From assembly GCF_030272615.1 (NCBI RefSeq), contig NC_081406.1, positions 259,831,386-259,895,385 of the forward strand: DNA of 64,000 nucleotides, in the 5' to 3' direction. The position numbers and the translations under genes were made by a program. The notes under the pieces were generated by a model that saw only the letters and a list, made by a program, of their open reading frames with translations, was not told the DNA's origin and searched no databases. Shown here one piece after another: positions 32,655 to 44,640 of the stretch; position 1 is the stretch's first letter, and every line of letters starts with the position of its first letter. This stretch comes from Cryptomeria japonica (lineage: Eukaryota; Streptophyta; Pinopsida; Cupressales; Cupressaceae).

Positions 32655-35475
32655 TTTCATTGAATGAGACTGACAGATTTTTCGCCAACTGAAAAAATGT
32701 TGCCCTAATAAAACCGTAGGGAAACTTGAAAAATTGAGATAGGCTTTTGTAGGGACCCCTCTCATGGCCCCATAGGTTGAAATGGATTATTTGCAGGTGC
32801 CATGGATTCTGAGTTAGAGCCCATCAAAGTTTGACATTTTTTAGCACTTAGGGTGCTCAAGGGATGGCGTCGATAGGGTATGACCCCGAGCATTCGACCG
32901 AGTGGGGGGGAAGAATAGGAGCATGCATAGGGTAATGATTCCTAACTAGACATGTCAGAACCGGTGGTTTGTTATCACAACAAGAAGAACGAGAAATTGG
33001 CCACGCGACAACATTCGATTAAATGAGACTGACGATTTTTTCGCCAACTGAAAAAATGCTTCTCTAATAAAACCATAGAAAAACTTGAAAATGAAAGGTA
33101 GGATTTTGTAGGGACCCCTCTCGTGGCCTTTTAGGTTCAAACAGATCATTCGCAGGTGCCATGGATTCTGAGTTAGGGCTCATCAAAGTTTGAAAATTTT
33201 TAGCACTTAGGGTGCTCAAGGGACGACGTTAGTAGGGTATGACCCTGAGCGTTCGATCGAGTGGGGGTGGGAGGGAATAGGATCATGCATAGGGTAATAA
33301 TTCCTAAATGGACATGTCGAAACTGATGGTTCATTATCACGACGAGCAGAACAAGAAATTGGCCATGTGACATTCGATTGAATGAGATTGACGATTTTTT
33401 CACCAACTGAAAAAATGATGCCCTAATAAAACCGTAGGGAAAATTGAAAACCCAAGATAGGATTTTGTAGGGACCTCTCTCATGGCCCCATAGGTTCAAA
33501 AAAATCATTTTTAGGTGCCTTGGATTCCAAGTTAGGGCCCGTCAAAGTTTGACATTTTTTAGCACTTAGGGTGCTCAAGGGACGACACTGGTAGGGTATG
33601 ATCTCGAGTGTTCGACCGGGGAAGGGGGGGGGGAAATAGGAGAATGCATAGGGTAATAATGCCTAAATGGACATGTCAAAACTGATGGTTCATTATCACG
33701 ATGAGAAGAACGAGAAATTGGCCACGCGACAACATTCGATTGAATGAGACTGACAATTTTTTTCCCAACTGAAAAAATGTTGCCCTAATAAAACCGTAGG
33801 GAAACTTGAAAAAACAAGATAGGATTTTTTAGGGACCCGTCTCATGGCCTCATAGGTTCAAACGGATTGTTTGTAGGTGCCACATATTTTGAGTTAGGGC
33901 CCATCAAAGTTTGATAATTTTTAGCACTTAGGGTGCTCAAGGGACGACATCGGTAGGTATGACCCCGAGCGTTCGACCGAGTGGAGGGGGAAAAATAGAA
34001 GCAAGCATAGGGTAATAATGCCTAACTAGACATGTCATAACCGACAGTTCGTTATCATGACAAGCAGAACGAGAAATTGGTCACACGACAACATTCAATT
34101 GAATGAGACTGACGATTTTTTTGCCAACTGAAAAAATGTTGCCCTAATAAAACCATAGGGAAAATTGAAAAACCAAGATAGGCTTTTGTAGGGACCCCTC
34201 TCCTAGCCCTATAGGGTCAAACAGATCATTTGTAGGTGCCATGAATTCTGAGTTAGGCCCCATCAAAGTTTGATAATTTTTAGCACTTAGGGTGCTCAAG
34301 GGACAACATCGGTAGGGTATGAACCCGAGCATTCGACCGAGTGGGGAGGGAAAAATAGGAGCATGCATATGGTAATAATGCCTAAGTAGACATATTGGAA
34401 CCGACGGATCATGATCACGATGAGCAGAACGAGAAATTGGCCACGTGACAACATTTAATTGAATGAGACTGACGATTTTTTTGCCAACTGAAAAAATGTT
34501 TCCCTAATAAAACTGTAAGGGAAATTGAAAAACTGAAATAGGATTTTGTAGGGACCCCTCTCATGGCCTTGTAGGTTCAAATAGATCATTTGCAAGTGTC
34601 ATGAATTCTGAGTTAGGGCCCATCAAAGTTTGACAATTTTTAGCACTTAGGTTGCTCAAGGGACGACGCCAGTAGGGTGTGACCTCGAGCGTTAGACAAA
34701 GTTGGGGGGGGGGGGGAATAGTAGCATGCATAGGTTAATAATTCCTAACTAGACATGTAAAAATAGATAGTTCATTATCACGACGAGCAGAATGAGAAAT
34801 TGGCAACGCGACAACATTTGATTGAATGAGACTGATGATTTTTTCACCAACTAAAAAAATGCTACCCTAATAAAACCGTAGGGAAACTTGAAAAACCAAG
34901 ATAGGATTTTGTAGGGACCCCTTTCATGGCCCCGTAGGTTCAAACAGATCATTCATAGGTTCCATGGATTCCGAGTTAGGGCCCATCAAAGTTTGACATT
35001 TTTTAGCACTCAAGGTGCTCAAGGGATGACGTCGGTAGGGTATGACCCCAAGCGTTCGACCGAGTGGGGCAGTGGGGGGAATAGGAGAATGCATAGGGTA
35101 ATAATGCCTAACTGGACATGTCAGAACTGACGGTTCATTATCATGACGAGTAGAACGATAAATTGGCCACGTGACAACATTCGATTAAATGAGACTAACG
35201 ATTTTTTCGCCAACTGAAAAAATGTTGCCCTAATAAAACTGTAGGGAAGCTTGAAAAACCAAGATAGGATTTTGTAGGGACCCCTCTAGTGGCCCAGTAG
35301 GTTTAAATGGATCATTTGCAAGTGCAACGGATTCTGAGTTAGGCCACGTCAAAGTTTGACAATTTTTAGCACTTAGGGTGCTCAAGGGACGATGTCGGTA
35401 GGGTATGACCCCGAGCATTCAACCGAGTGGGGGAGGGGGGGGGGGGAAATAGGAGCATGCATAGGGTAATAATGA
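32655..35475. repeat. Satellite array, eight units of about 360 bp
   Basis: Unit starts, marked by AATGAGACTGACGATTTTTT-like text, lie at about 32662, 33021, 33380, 33742, 34101, 34461, 34824 and 35185, with spacings of 359-363 bp. Each unit carries a variable G-run. Units differ by scattered substitutions, and no protein frame is shared by all of them. Confidence 0.9.
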
Positions 35476-35610
35476 ATTGTATTTTTCATTAAATGAATTT
35501 TATTGTATTGTTCATTAAATGAACTGTATTGTATTGTTCATTATACAAACAACACTTACGATGAAATGAAATGAATTGTATTGTTCATTAAATAACCATA
35601 GTTAATTATT
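35470..35610. repeat. Short tandem repeat of a TTCATTAAATGAA-containing unit
   Basis: ATTGTATTGTTCATTAAATG-like text recurs about four times directly after the 360-bp array. Confidence 0.65.
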
Positions 35611-35849
35611 GGACTGAAGATTAAAGTTTTCCATGATAACACCATGCAAACATGAGCAACAATTTATATGGTTAAATATCAACTTCTGTATATATGAAAA
35701 TGTCAAATGATTACAAGTGTATGTCCATACACAAATATGGCATAAATGCAACTCAAACAAAATGTATGTCTATATATGTGAATGTATGTCCATATACAAA
35801 ATATACATGCCATTTAGACATACAAGCATCCCAAAACTATCTATAACAT

Positions 35850-36670
35850 CCTTAGCTCCTGATGGATCATCAAAATTGATCCTCTTCACTGCATTGCTCG
35901 GCTCTGAAGGATCCTGCTCAAGAAAAAACAAACCATGATTAAGATTAGTTAAATTATATAACTCACATTCGAAAAGTTAACATAAAAATGAACTATAATT
36001 GAACTATTCTTGTTTAACTCATCTCCACATTTTCTCTTCGACTTTGGAGGATTCTTGATGTATGTCTTCGATAGAGGAGGTATGTTTTCAATATTTTCAT
36101 ACACAACCTACATATGTTCACAAACATGACATTGATACAAGTTAGCATATAATTTTCACTGATAATAACAAATTATATCTATTAAACACAAAATAAAATA
36201 AACACACATGTACTCGAGGCATCTCTTCTTCTTCTTCATCTTCAGTATAGTGGGTGTAGTCAATAAGGATGTGAAGCCAAGAATTTTTTGTACATATACA
36301 AAACAAGTATATGAAACTATCAATCTATGTCTAGACGTGTATAATCATTATAAGTTATTTAAACTATTCTTTCAATCATATTTGCATTCAATTAACTTTC
36401 CCTTGTCTCCAACTGCACTACCAGATCTTGAATCACACAGCCCCGCACTCATGCTACTAGTGCCCTACAAGAGTAAAATAAGATATACATGCAAGTTACT
36501 ACATAATCTAATTAATACCAATATAAATGATGAGTATGTATGTACAATAAAATACAAACGACTAGGTGCAATAATATATGTATCATAAAGCTATCAAGGC
36601 CAAATGAAATGGTCATCAAGGTGCCCTCCTAGATCTGTGTCAATTCCTCCTCTGTCATCAACTGTTAAAT
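35850..36670 (-). pseudogene. Possible downstream exons of the 37-kb minus-strand gene
   Basis: Short open minus-strand blocks are separated by AT-rich gaps and preceded by AG. Examples are KTYIKNPPKSKRKCG at about 36030-36080, YTHYTEDEEEEMPRV at about 36210-36255, GTSSMSAGLCDSRSG at about 36420-36465, and DPSEPSNAVKRINFDDPSG at about 35860-35915. They look like small exons of a gene rich in acidic and basic runs. One block (about 36635) ends in TAG, so the exon chain is uncertain. No family is recognised. Confidence 0.3.
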
Positions 36671-36756
36671 AGACCATGTAAATAAAAATTAGTACTTAAT
36701 ATTATCTAGATTATAAATATTCATTTAAAATATAGAATGAACTGTGAAAATAAAAA

Positions 36757-37793
36757 TCTTACCACTACGTCATCAATGTATGATGAAGGTGCCTCCTCGC
36801 CTCTAGCATGCAAGGACTCTCCAGGGTATCCTCCAGTCTCTGTCATAACATTTGGTGCATCATGCATCTCATGCACCTCATAATCTGCAGTGTGCACAGG
36901 AGGATCAACAGGTTGTCCAACTGGACCCAAGCATACGTGCCCACACATGACACAACTATGGGGCACGCAAATGTGTGGAGTTGAGGAGGACGTGTCAGCA
37001 CCGTCGGATGCACCACTACCATCAAAAGTTGGTTGAGCTACTGTCCCAGCCTGAGAAACCAAAAGGCTACTGAAAGAGTGAATAGTCAATATGGTCTGTG
37101 ACGTCACCTCATAGATGATATCTAGATGTTGCACTAGAGGTGGGGAATCAATGGGAGGAGGGGGGAAATATGGGCCCTGGACTAATCTAACTTCCCTAGG
37201 TCTATTTTGGGGCATACCTAAACCCGTACCCTAGAAAGGTTGGATGTCAAAGTAGTTCACATGTTTTCCTAAAACAAACTCAACATACAATTTTTTGATG
37301 AAGTAGAAGGGGACATCAAGATTATTGTTGGGTGGTTTATCGAAAACCATCCACCAATGATCCCAAAAGTTTTTCACAATACCATCATTTGTGCACCATT
37401 TAATATAAAGTTTTATTTTTTGGGTGTCTATGGGTTGACCAGTGCGGGGATTCACAAACAATGCGGTGATAGAGGCTTTGGATATCTCGAGATCCTTGAT
37501 CTCCTTATAGGACAAGCCATCCGCATATTGTTCCCTCATAGAATCTCACCATAAAAGAGTGGCATTGTGCTCCTTAATGATGATTTCTATACTCTTTATG
37601 ATCAACGTGAGGGATCAAACACTGGGTTCAGGCGAGGGATCCTATGATAGACATCTGCAATCCCCCTCAATTGGTTCAAATTTTGTCCAATTAAATCCTG
37701 AATTGAGGGGGGGTTTGGTAAAGGAGGGTTTTGTGTAGGAGGGTTTGGTTGTTGCGGTTGTGGTCGATCAATTTTTTCACTGGTATCCCCCAT
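36757..37793 (-). pseudogene. Unrecognised gene inside the candidate transposon
   Basis: The likely start is ATG at 37791-37793 (MGDTSEKIDRPQ), with a Pro/Asn-rich N-terminus. A one-base shift near 37615 and a TGA at about 37546 interrupt it. A long frame then follows: MREQYADGLSYKEIKDLE, VNPRTGQPIDTQKIKLYIKW, FWDHWWMVFDKPPNN, a stop at 37231, and a Pro/Gly/Ser-rich tail to DDVVV. A GTAAGA splice donor follows at about 36763. The block around TQKIKLYIKWCTNDG looks like a folded domain, but I cannot name it. The gene sits just inside the right motif cluster and points inward. It could encode a transposon accessory protein; this is inference. Confidence 0.4.
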
Positions 37794-37989
37794 TTTTAAC
37801 CTAATTGAATGTAAACAATTGAATTTAGTTAACAAATTTGAACAATTTTGTATTTGACTTAAAAAAACCTAGTTTTCATGAAAAAAAACATATTTTGAAT
37901 GAAAAACAAATAAACATTAAAAAAAATACAAAAATTTGAATGAAAATGATGAAAAACAATAAAAATCCTACTTTTTAATGGATTTTTTT

Positions 37990-38120
37990 GCAAATTTGGG
38001 TCACCAAATCGGATATTAGATTTTTTAAAAAGCGCGTAGCCCGTGGGTGAAAAATAACTCATGGACTGTCATAGCCCACTTATATTGTCTCAGAAGATCG
38101 GATATCGGATTTTTATAGTT
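37990..38120. repeat. Right cluster of ATCGGATAT motifs
   Basis: ATCGGATATTAGAT (about 38009) and ATCGGATATCGGATTTTTA (about 38097) are copies of the left-end motif in inverse orientation. An AT-rich stretch follows from 38121. Confidence 0.6.
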
Positions 38121-39516
38121 AAATTATTTTAAAATAAAATTATATTATATAATACAATAATATATTATATAATATAATTATATAATATTATAAATTATTG
38201 TTCAGCATTTTATCTTGGAGTTTTTAATTCCTTTGTTCTTTCCCAAGGAATTTTATATTCCTTTTTTTCTTCCCAATGTACTTGGGGAACTCTTCCCCTT
38301 GTATTTGAGAAGTGTGGAGACAAGAAATGGCTTTATGGCGAATCTCTTGGATCTCCCACTTTTTCCTCTCAATCCTCTCCCACCTTCTTCCAATCCTATC
38401 CCTTCATTACCATTCAATTTTGGCCATCCATTTTGAGTCTCTCCAATCTATAAATTGGAGTCTCCACTCCTTACAAATCATCCATCTTTCAAGTAATTTC
38501 ATGCTATCCATTTGAGTTCAAAAATCCATCCAAAACATCCTCATAATGCAAAATTCATGCCTCATTTAAGCCATATCCATAATCATCCAAATCGAGTCCC
38601 AATCAATCATGTTGTGTAGTGGAGAGCAATCCACAATCCACCATATCAATTTAGATAAAATCAAGTGGAGCATTTGAGCACATATCCACTTCAAGCTCAA
38701 TCAAAGGAAGAAGAGAATCCACAATCAAGGTATTTTAAAAAAGGCTATTTGCTTATTTTGAATGATTTGTTGTCTTTCATGTTTTGATTTATGCATTAAC
38801 CTTTTTTTCCTATTTTTTCGCTCTTCAAATATGACTCCACCCATGTGTATAAATATCTTGATCCACATGTCTTCTTGATGGTGGGTAGTAAATGTGACAA
38901 ACTATCATCTTTGCGGTCTTTACTCTAATTGTTAATACTAAGTATTGCATGTGTGACTAGTACTAATGACACGTTGTCTCCTAATTCGTGGCGTGCATGA
39001 CACGACCAGTGAATAAATTTATTATTACATATCATAATTTTTTCATTTTGTGTGGATCATTTATATATTGTCTCTCATCTCATGTTAGTTGTTGATCTTA
39101 CCCAAGCTTAAAAGGGGTTATGTTCCATCTCATACCAATAAAGTTTTAGGCTATATTAAGCCAACTTCATAAGTTTAACCTATGTTTTAAAAATAAATGA
39201 CATTTCAAGTACATAAATAATTGAAGGTGGTTACAAATTATTAATATGTTTTTAACCTATAATTTTTATACATCAAATTGTGATCTTATATGTATAATAA
39301 ATTACTTTGTCTTGTGTTATTTTCTATGGAAGATGGTATAATAGAAAGATAAAGACTAGTATGACTTTATTTATTTCTCAAGTCCTTTTTAAATCCTTTA
39401 GACATGTCATCATTCCAAAATTGATTAATCCTTATGTATCCTTGTGGCCAATTTTCTCACTTTCATTTTTGTACAAGTTTTATCTACTATTATATCAATA
39501 TTCATATATATTTAGA
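38121..39516. other. Unassigned sequence between the candidate transposon and element D
   Basis: It starts with an AT-rich run, then has a promoter-like block with CTATAAATTGGAG at about 38448 and a pyrimidine-rich stretch. No conserved reading frame, LTR pair or RNA gene was seen. It ends with the target site GTTAC of element D. Confidence 0.6.
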
Positions 39517-39521
39517 GTTAC

Positions 39522-41339
39522 TGGTGCAGAAGCACCTAGTCAAGCTAATGGAGCACTTCATCAAATTTTGGTTTGAAATAGCCTATGTTGGTCAAGATTT
39601 AATAATGGACTTTTTGTATGTCCAAAGGGTGTGTTTAGTGTGTTTAAGTGTCTTTTGTGTCTTAGTTTTGTTGTTTGTTGAGTTTTTGGTCTATTTTTGA
39701 CCTATTGTGCTTTGTAAGCCTAGAATGGGCAAAATGTGGAAATATGGTCAAAACTCCTTATAAAGCCTTGATAGGAATTGATATATGTTTGTGTGGTTAT
39801 AGTAAACCATTTCACATGGTGGAGTTAAGTCTATTTGGCTCACAAGTCAAAAATGCTCATTGTACCAAAAATTGTCAATGTTGTCAAGCAACATTTTGAC
39901 AATATTTAGAAAATTTTGTAAAAATAAGGCAAAGGGTGGTTATTGGTCCATACCTAGGCATGATTTGGGTGGTGAGTGACTATTTAAATCCTTACACAAC
40001 TTTGTATCAGTTTGGAATTCGAAGAATAGAATATTTCAATACAAAAACTCAAGATTTTGTCATTTTTCTTACACTTTTTGCTCCATATGCTATTGCAGTC
40101 CGTACTTTTTGAGCATTTGGTTGTACTATTTTCATTTGGGAATTTGTGCCATTTTGTGTTAAATCTCTTTCATCTAGGTTTGTGTGCTGGTGTGAAGCTT
40201 TAGCATTGTAGCAAAATTATTTTGTTTTACCCTGTTCTCGGTTGAGTAAGGGTTTGGCTTCAATAATAGAAGCAACTTGATTTTATTTGGCTCTTTCTCC
40301 ATGGCCTCTAAAAGTCAAGTTTCTATACATAGAATTTTTGTACATACAAGTTTTTGTTTTATTGCAATGGCAAATAAAGTGGTTTTTGTTGCTAACTAGG
40401 CGAGCTCTTATAGCCCGGCTAGTGAACTTTCACAGTGAAAACAAAGTTGCTCTACAAACCCTCACCAAGTGAACCTGATTTTGGTTTCCCAAGGTGGAAT
40501 GAAGTTTGATCAGATTTTTTAATCCATATGGAAGAGTTCTCCAATGAATAATTAGTCGAGAAATACATTTTGAGCAGCCAAAGTATTGAAATATAATGGT
40601 TTTTGAGCACTTTTCCTCTTGAAACTTGGTTGCACATCAAGTGTTTGTCTTTATGCTTGCAGAGAAGGAAGTTTGAAGGCTTCATAATGATGGTATAGAC
40701 CTTATCAAGATATTTGGTGGTCTGAAGAAGTGTTTGGAATGGTGTTGGGGTGTTAGAAGACTTGAAACCCTTAAAACCCCTTGTTTTTAGGCACATATAT
40801 AGGACAGTCATTGTACGGCCCTGTCAAACCTCCTCATAGAAAATTTTTGAAATTTCTACATAAAGGGTATCCATAAATGCAAAGGTTTCATGAGGTGTTT
40901 TGGTATTTTGTGGAGTTATAAGCATTTCAGTAGTTTTGGAGGGCTAATTGGGGCTCTTTTCTTGTAGCCCTGTTTTGAGCTTTTCCTCAAATTGGGTAAG
41001 AAGACAAATTGAAAGACCATCAAAATAAGTTGAATTAAACCTAAGAGGATGTTAGACAATTTCCTAGACCTCTTGAAACTCTTGGTGAGTGATCTTGGTG
41101 TTTGGAGCTAAGAAGCAAACTTACACCTTTGTGAGTCTTGAGAGCAAGTATGAATGAAAATAAGAACTAACATGGTAGGAAGATCTCAGGGTTGGTATGA
41201 AGCATAGAGAAGGAAAGAAATCAAAGAAACAGTACCTAAAAAAGTGGCAAAACCTTTAACAATTACCTTTGAGGGAACTTGCAAGCCAAATTGATTACAA
41301 ACACACCATTTGAGCCAATTTTTGAGTATCTCCCTATCA
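39522..41339 (+). repeat. Element D 5' LTR
   Basis: 1818 bp, starting TGGTGCAGAAGCACC and ending CTCCCTATCA. A TATA-like CATATATAGG at 40793-40802 may be the promoter. Small apparent reading frames in it (such as 39675-39899) recur in the 3' LTR because the LTRs are duplicates. Confidence 0.92.
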
Positions 41340-41342
41340 TAG

Positions 41343-41353
41343 TGGTATTAGAG
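41343..41353 (+). other. Element D primer-binding site
   Basis: TGGTATTAGAG lies three bases after the LTR and differs by one base from the initiator tRNA-Met complement. It is identical to the PBS of element E unit 2. Confidence 0.8.
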
Positions 41354-41386
41354 AAAGAAGTAAGTCTTGGGTAGAAGTGAGTAGTT

Positions 41387-42470
41387 TCAAGATAGTGACC
41401 AATGCTGAGTTAGCCAAGAAGGTAAAAGACTGAGAAGAGGAAAATAGAGCACTAAGGGAGAGATTGGAGCAGCTAGAGATAAAACTAGTTTCAATAGAGG
41501 TCAGGACTAAAGAAGTGAGTGATAAGGTAGGAGATAAGGGCAAGTTGGTAGCAATAGAAGATGAGATCCCTATACCTAAACCTGTTCTTGAACAAGAACC
41601 TTTCTTGAAGGCCTTGAAGGATTTGAGTGGCAAAACATTATAAGGTGTAGCCCTCTTTAGTGGCAAGATGGATCCAGATTCAGTCATGGAGTGGATTGAA
41701 GGCCTAGAGAATCACTTTGAATGTGATGGGGTGACAGAGGCCCAGAAGGTGAAGGTAGCTGAGTCTAGGTTGAGAGGGGTTGCCTTAACATGGTGGAAGT
41801 TCATTCAAACTGAGAGAGAAAAAGAATGGAAACAACCCATAGGAACCTGGAAGGGAATGGTGTCTAAGATCAAGGAAACCTACATACCAGATGATTATGA
41901 AATCCAACATAAGAAGAGGCAGAATTTGAGGCAAAGGGGGTTAGATGTGAGCAGCTATACAGAGGAGTTTCAAAGAATATGTTTGAGTTCAAAGGTTGTG
42001 GAAGATGAGAACATAAAAATTGCAAGATATCTCAATGGCTTGAGATGGAATATACAAGAAGAGTTGAGTTTGTTGTGTCCCAATACAGTGTAGAAGTGCT
42101 ACCAACTGGCACTCAAAGTGGAAGAGAAAAGTAGGAACAAGCAAGAACAAAGCAATAGAGTTAGAGGTAGCGGAAGAGATGGTAGAGGCCATAGAGGCAA
42201 TTTCGGTGGAAGAGGAGTTGATCAAAGGTCCCAAGGGGAGTCCAAACTTATAGAGAAAAGTGGGGATTCTAATAGCAAGAATAGCTATAGAGGAAGGGGA
42301 TCTAGCAACCCAGGTAGAGGTAGATCTAGTGGACCAGGAAGAGGGTCCTACTTCTCCACCATGAAGTGTTACAATTTCCAAAAGTTGGTTCATCCTGCCT
42401 ATAGATGCCCTGAGAAATCTTCTTCATCTCAAGGAGGTGAAAGAAGAGTGACATATGTGCAAGAAGATGC
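41387..42470 (+). pseudogene. Element D gag
   Basis: The frame begins around 41396 (NAELAKKVKD) without a surviving ATG; the likely start codon at about 41387 reads ATA. The N-terminal coiled coil ENRALRERLEQLEIKL is broken by TGA at about 41431 and a TAA at about 41641. The capsid core VMEWIEGLENHFE, RLRGVALTWWKFIQTE and YLNGLRWNIQEEL is clear (41680-42065). A TAG at about 42091 replaces a probable Gln codon. A Gly/Arg/Ser-rich region follows, then a damaged zinc knuckle, CYNFQKLVHPAYRC (42367-42408). Its second Cys is Phe and the Gly before His is Val, so zinc binding is probably lost. Confidence 0.85.
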
Positions 42471-43120
42471 AGCAAGCGGTAAGACACAAGAAGTGAGCTT
42501 AGCTTTAGAAGATGGGGAAATTTTAATGATGAGAAGAGTCTTGATTAAGGAGCCAACCAAAGAGGAACCAACTCAAAGAAGATCTTTATTTAGAATCAAG
42601 TGCAAGATCATGGGTAAGGTTTGCAGAGTGGTGATAGATTCAGGGTCTATAGACAATATTGTGTCTGAGGAAGCAGCAAATAAACTTAAATTGGAGAGAG
42701 TTCCATATGGTAGTCCATATAAGGTCACTTTGCTCAACAAGGAGCAGCATGTGATGGTGAATGAACAAGCTTGGGTTGAGTTCACAATAAGGGGTTATAA
42801 GGATAAAATATTGTGATATACTCCCAATGGATGCTTGCTACCTACTTCTAGGTATGCCATGGCAATTTGATAGAAAGGCCATTCATAATGGTGAGAAGAA
42901 CTCTTATTATTTTCAAAAGGATGGAGTCACATATAAAATTCAATCCTTAAATGATGAAGGAGAGGGCAGCAAGTCCAAAAACCCAAATGCCTTGTTGGTG
43001 AGTGAAAAAGAGTTCATAAACACTCTTGAAGAGGGTGAAGGAGTGGAGTTTGCTCTCATAGTAAAACCAAAGGAAGAAAAGAAAGAAAAGAAGGCTCAAA
43101 TATCTCATGAAGTGCAGTAA
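42471..43120 (+). pseudogene. Element D aspartic protease and RT-linker
   Basis: VCRVVIDSGSIDNIVSEEAA at about 42617-42676 carries the D-S-G active site. The frame shifts near 42815, where the protease continues as DACYLLLGMPWQFDRKA at about 42830-42880. A linker rich in Glu and Lys follows, to a TAA at 43118-43120. The active site itself is intact. Confidence 0.82.
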
Positions 43121-44640
43121 ATACTAGACAACTTTAAAGAAATCATAAGTGATGGAGCACCAAGAACCCTACCACCTACTAGAGCCATAAGCCATCAAAT
43201 TGACTTCATTCCGAGAGCCTCATTACCCAACAAAGTAGCCTACAAGATGACTCCAGAATAGAATAAAGAAGTGGCTAGGCAAGTACAAGAGTTGTTGGAT
43301 CAAGGTTTGATAAGGAAGAGCATAAGTCCTTGTGTCGTACCTACAATGTTAGCACCAAAGAAAGGAGGAACATGGAGGCTATGCACAGATTCAAGAGCCA
43401 TTAATAGAATCACTATCAGATGTACAGATTCCCTATCCCAAGGATTGAAGATTTGATGGATTGCTTGGGAGGTGCAAAGTGTTTCACAAAGATTGATCTC
43501 AAGAGTGGTTACCACCAGATCAAGATAAAGGAAGGTGATGAGTGGAAAACAACCTTCAAAACTAATGAAGGACTTTATGAGTGGCTTGTTATGTCATTCA
43601 GTCTCACTAATGCTCCCAGTACATTCATGAGACTCATGAATGAAGTGCTTAAAGATTTTATTGGTAAATTTGTTGTTGTATACTTAGATGATATCTTGAT
43701 TTTCATTAGAACTAAAGATGATCATCTAAAGCATCTCAAATTTGCATTGCAACAATTGTATGATGAGCAACTAACAATAAACTTGGAGAAGTGTGAGTTT
43801 ATGAAGCAGGAACTAGTCTATCTTGGTTTTGTAGTTTTAGGTGCAGACTTGAAAATGGACACATCACAGGTGGAAGCCATCACCAATTGGCCAACACCAA
43901 AAACAACAAGTGAAGTGTGAAGCTTTCATGGTTTGGCACAATTCTACAGGAAGTTTATTAGGGGATTCAATGAGATTTGTGCACCCATGCTAGATACTAT
44001 TAAAGGTGGAGTCAAGACAAAGTTTCAATGGACCAAGGAAGCTAATAAGGGGTTTGAACTCTTGAAAGAAAAGGTAGCTACACAACCAGTACTCATTCTT
44101 CCTAGTTTTGATAAGTTGTTCACTATTGAATGTGATGCAAGTAACATAACAATTGGTGCTATTTTGAGTCAAGATAATAGACCAGTAGCTTTCTTTAGTG
44201 AAAAGATCAATGATGCAAAAAAGTACTCATCCTATGATCTTGAATTGTATGCTCTTGTCCAAGCTCTTCAAAAATGGAGGCACTATTTGCTACCCAAAGA
44301 GTTTGTTGTTTACATAGATAATCAAGCTCTTAATTTTTTTGATTTCACATGATAAGTTGAGTCATAGACATGTTAAATGGGTTGAGTATTTGCAATCATA
44401 TACATTTTACATGAAGCATAAAAAGGGACAATGTAATAAAGTAGCAGATGCTTTGAGTAGAAGGCTACTAATAGTGCAAGAAGTGCAGATTCAGAGTATT
44501 GGAGTTGATTGCTTCAAGGATTTGTATCCAAATGATGAAGATTTTGTAGCCATTTACAAGGTTTGTCAAGAATTTCAAAACCATTTTCATAGTGAATATG
44601 TTGACTTTACCTGGCAAAATGGTTTGTTGTTTAGAGGTGG
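43121..44640 (+). pseudogene. Element D reverse transcriptase and RNase H
   Basis: RT copies the element RNA and RNase H removes the template. RT begins around 43200 (IDFIPRASLPNK), with TAG at about 43259 and then LLDQGLIRKSISPC and [17 protein letters not shown] frameshift near 43416 follows, then [26 protein letters not shown], and the catalytic [10 protein letters not shown] at 43675-43704 with both Asp intact. TGA at 43918-43920 (probably from CGA) breaks RT before [13 protein letters not shown]. RNase H starts with [15 protein letters not shown] (about 44125) and includes [20 protein letters not shown] frameshift in the T-run near 44335 precedes DKLSHRHVKWVEYLQ and ADALSRR. The frame ends with a stop at 44641-44643. 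Confidence 0.9.

Larger units (their letters stand above)
31251..38120. mobile_element. Candidate DNA transposon of unknown family
   Basis: Both ends carry copies of GATATCCGAT. Read inward, the left end gives AAATTGGATATCCGATTTCTG and the right end gives AAATCCGATATCCGATCTTCTG, an imperfect terminal inverted repeat. Inside are a plus-strand gene near the left end and a minus-strand gene near the right end, facing each other, with a satellite array between them. This layout resembles large plant DNA transposons. No transposase was recognised and no target duplication could be fixed, so the element call is an inference. Confidence 0.4.

Noticed and set aside
39675-39899. A 74-codon frame found at both 39675 and 46153
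   Set aside because: The two copies are the two LTRs of element D; duplication is expected and the frame has no known domain.
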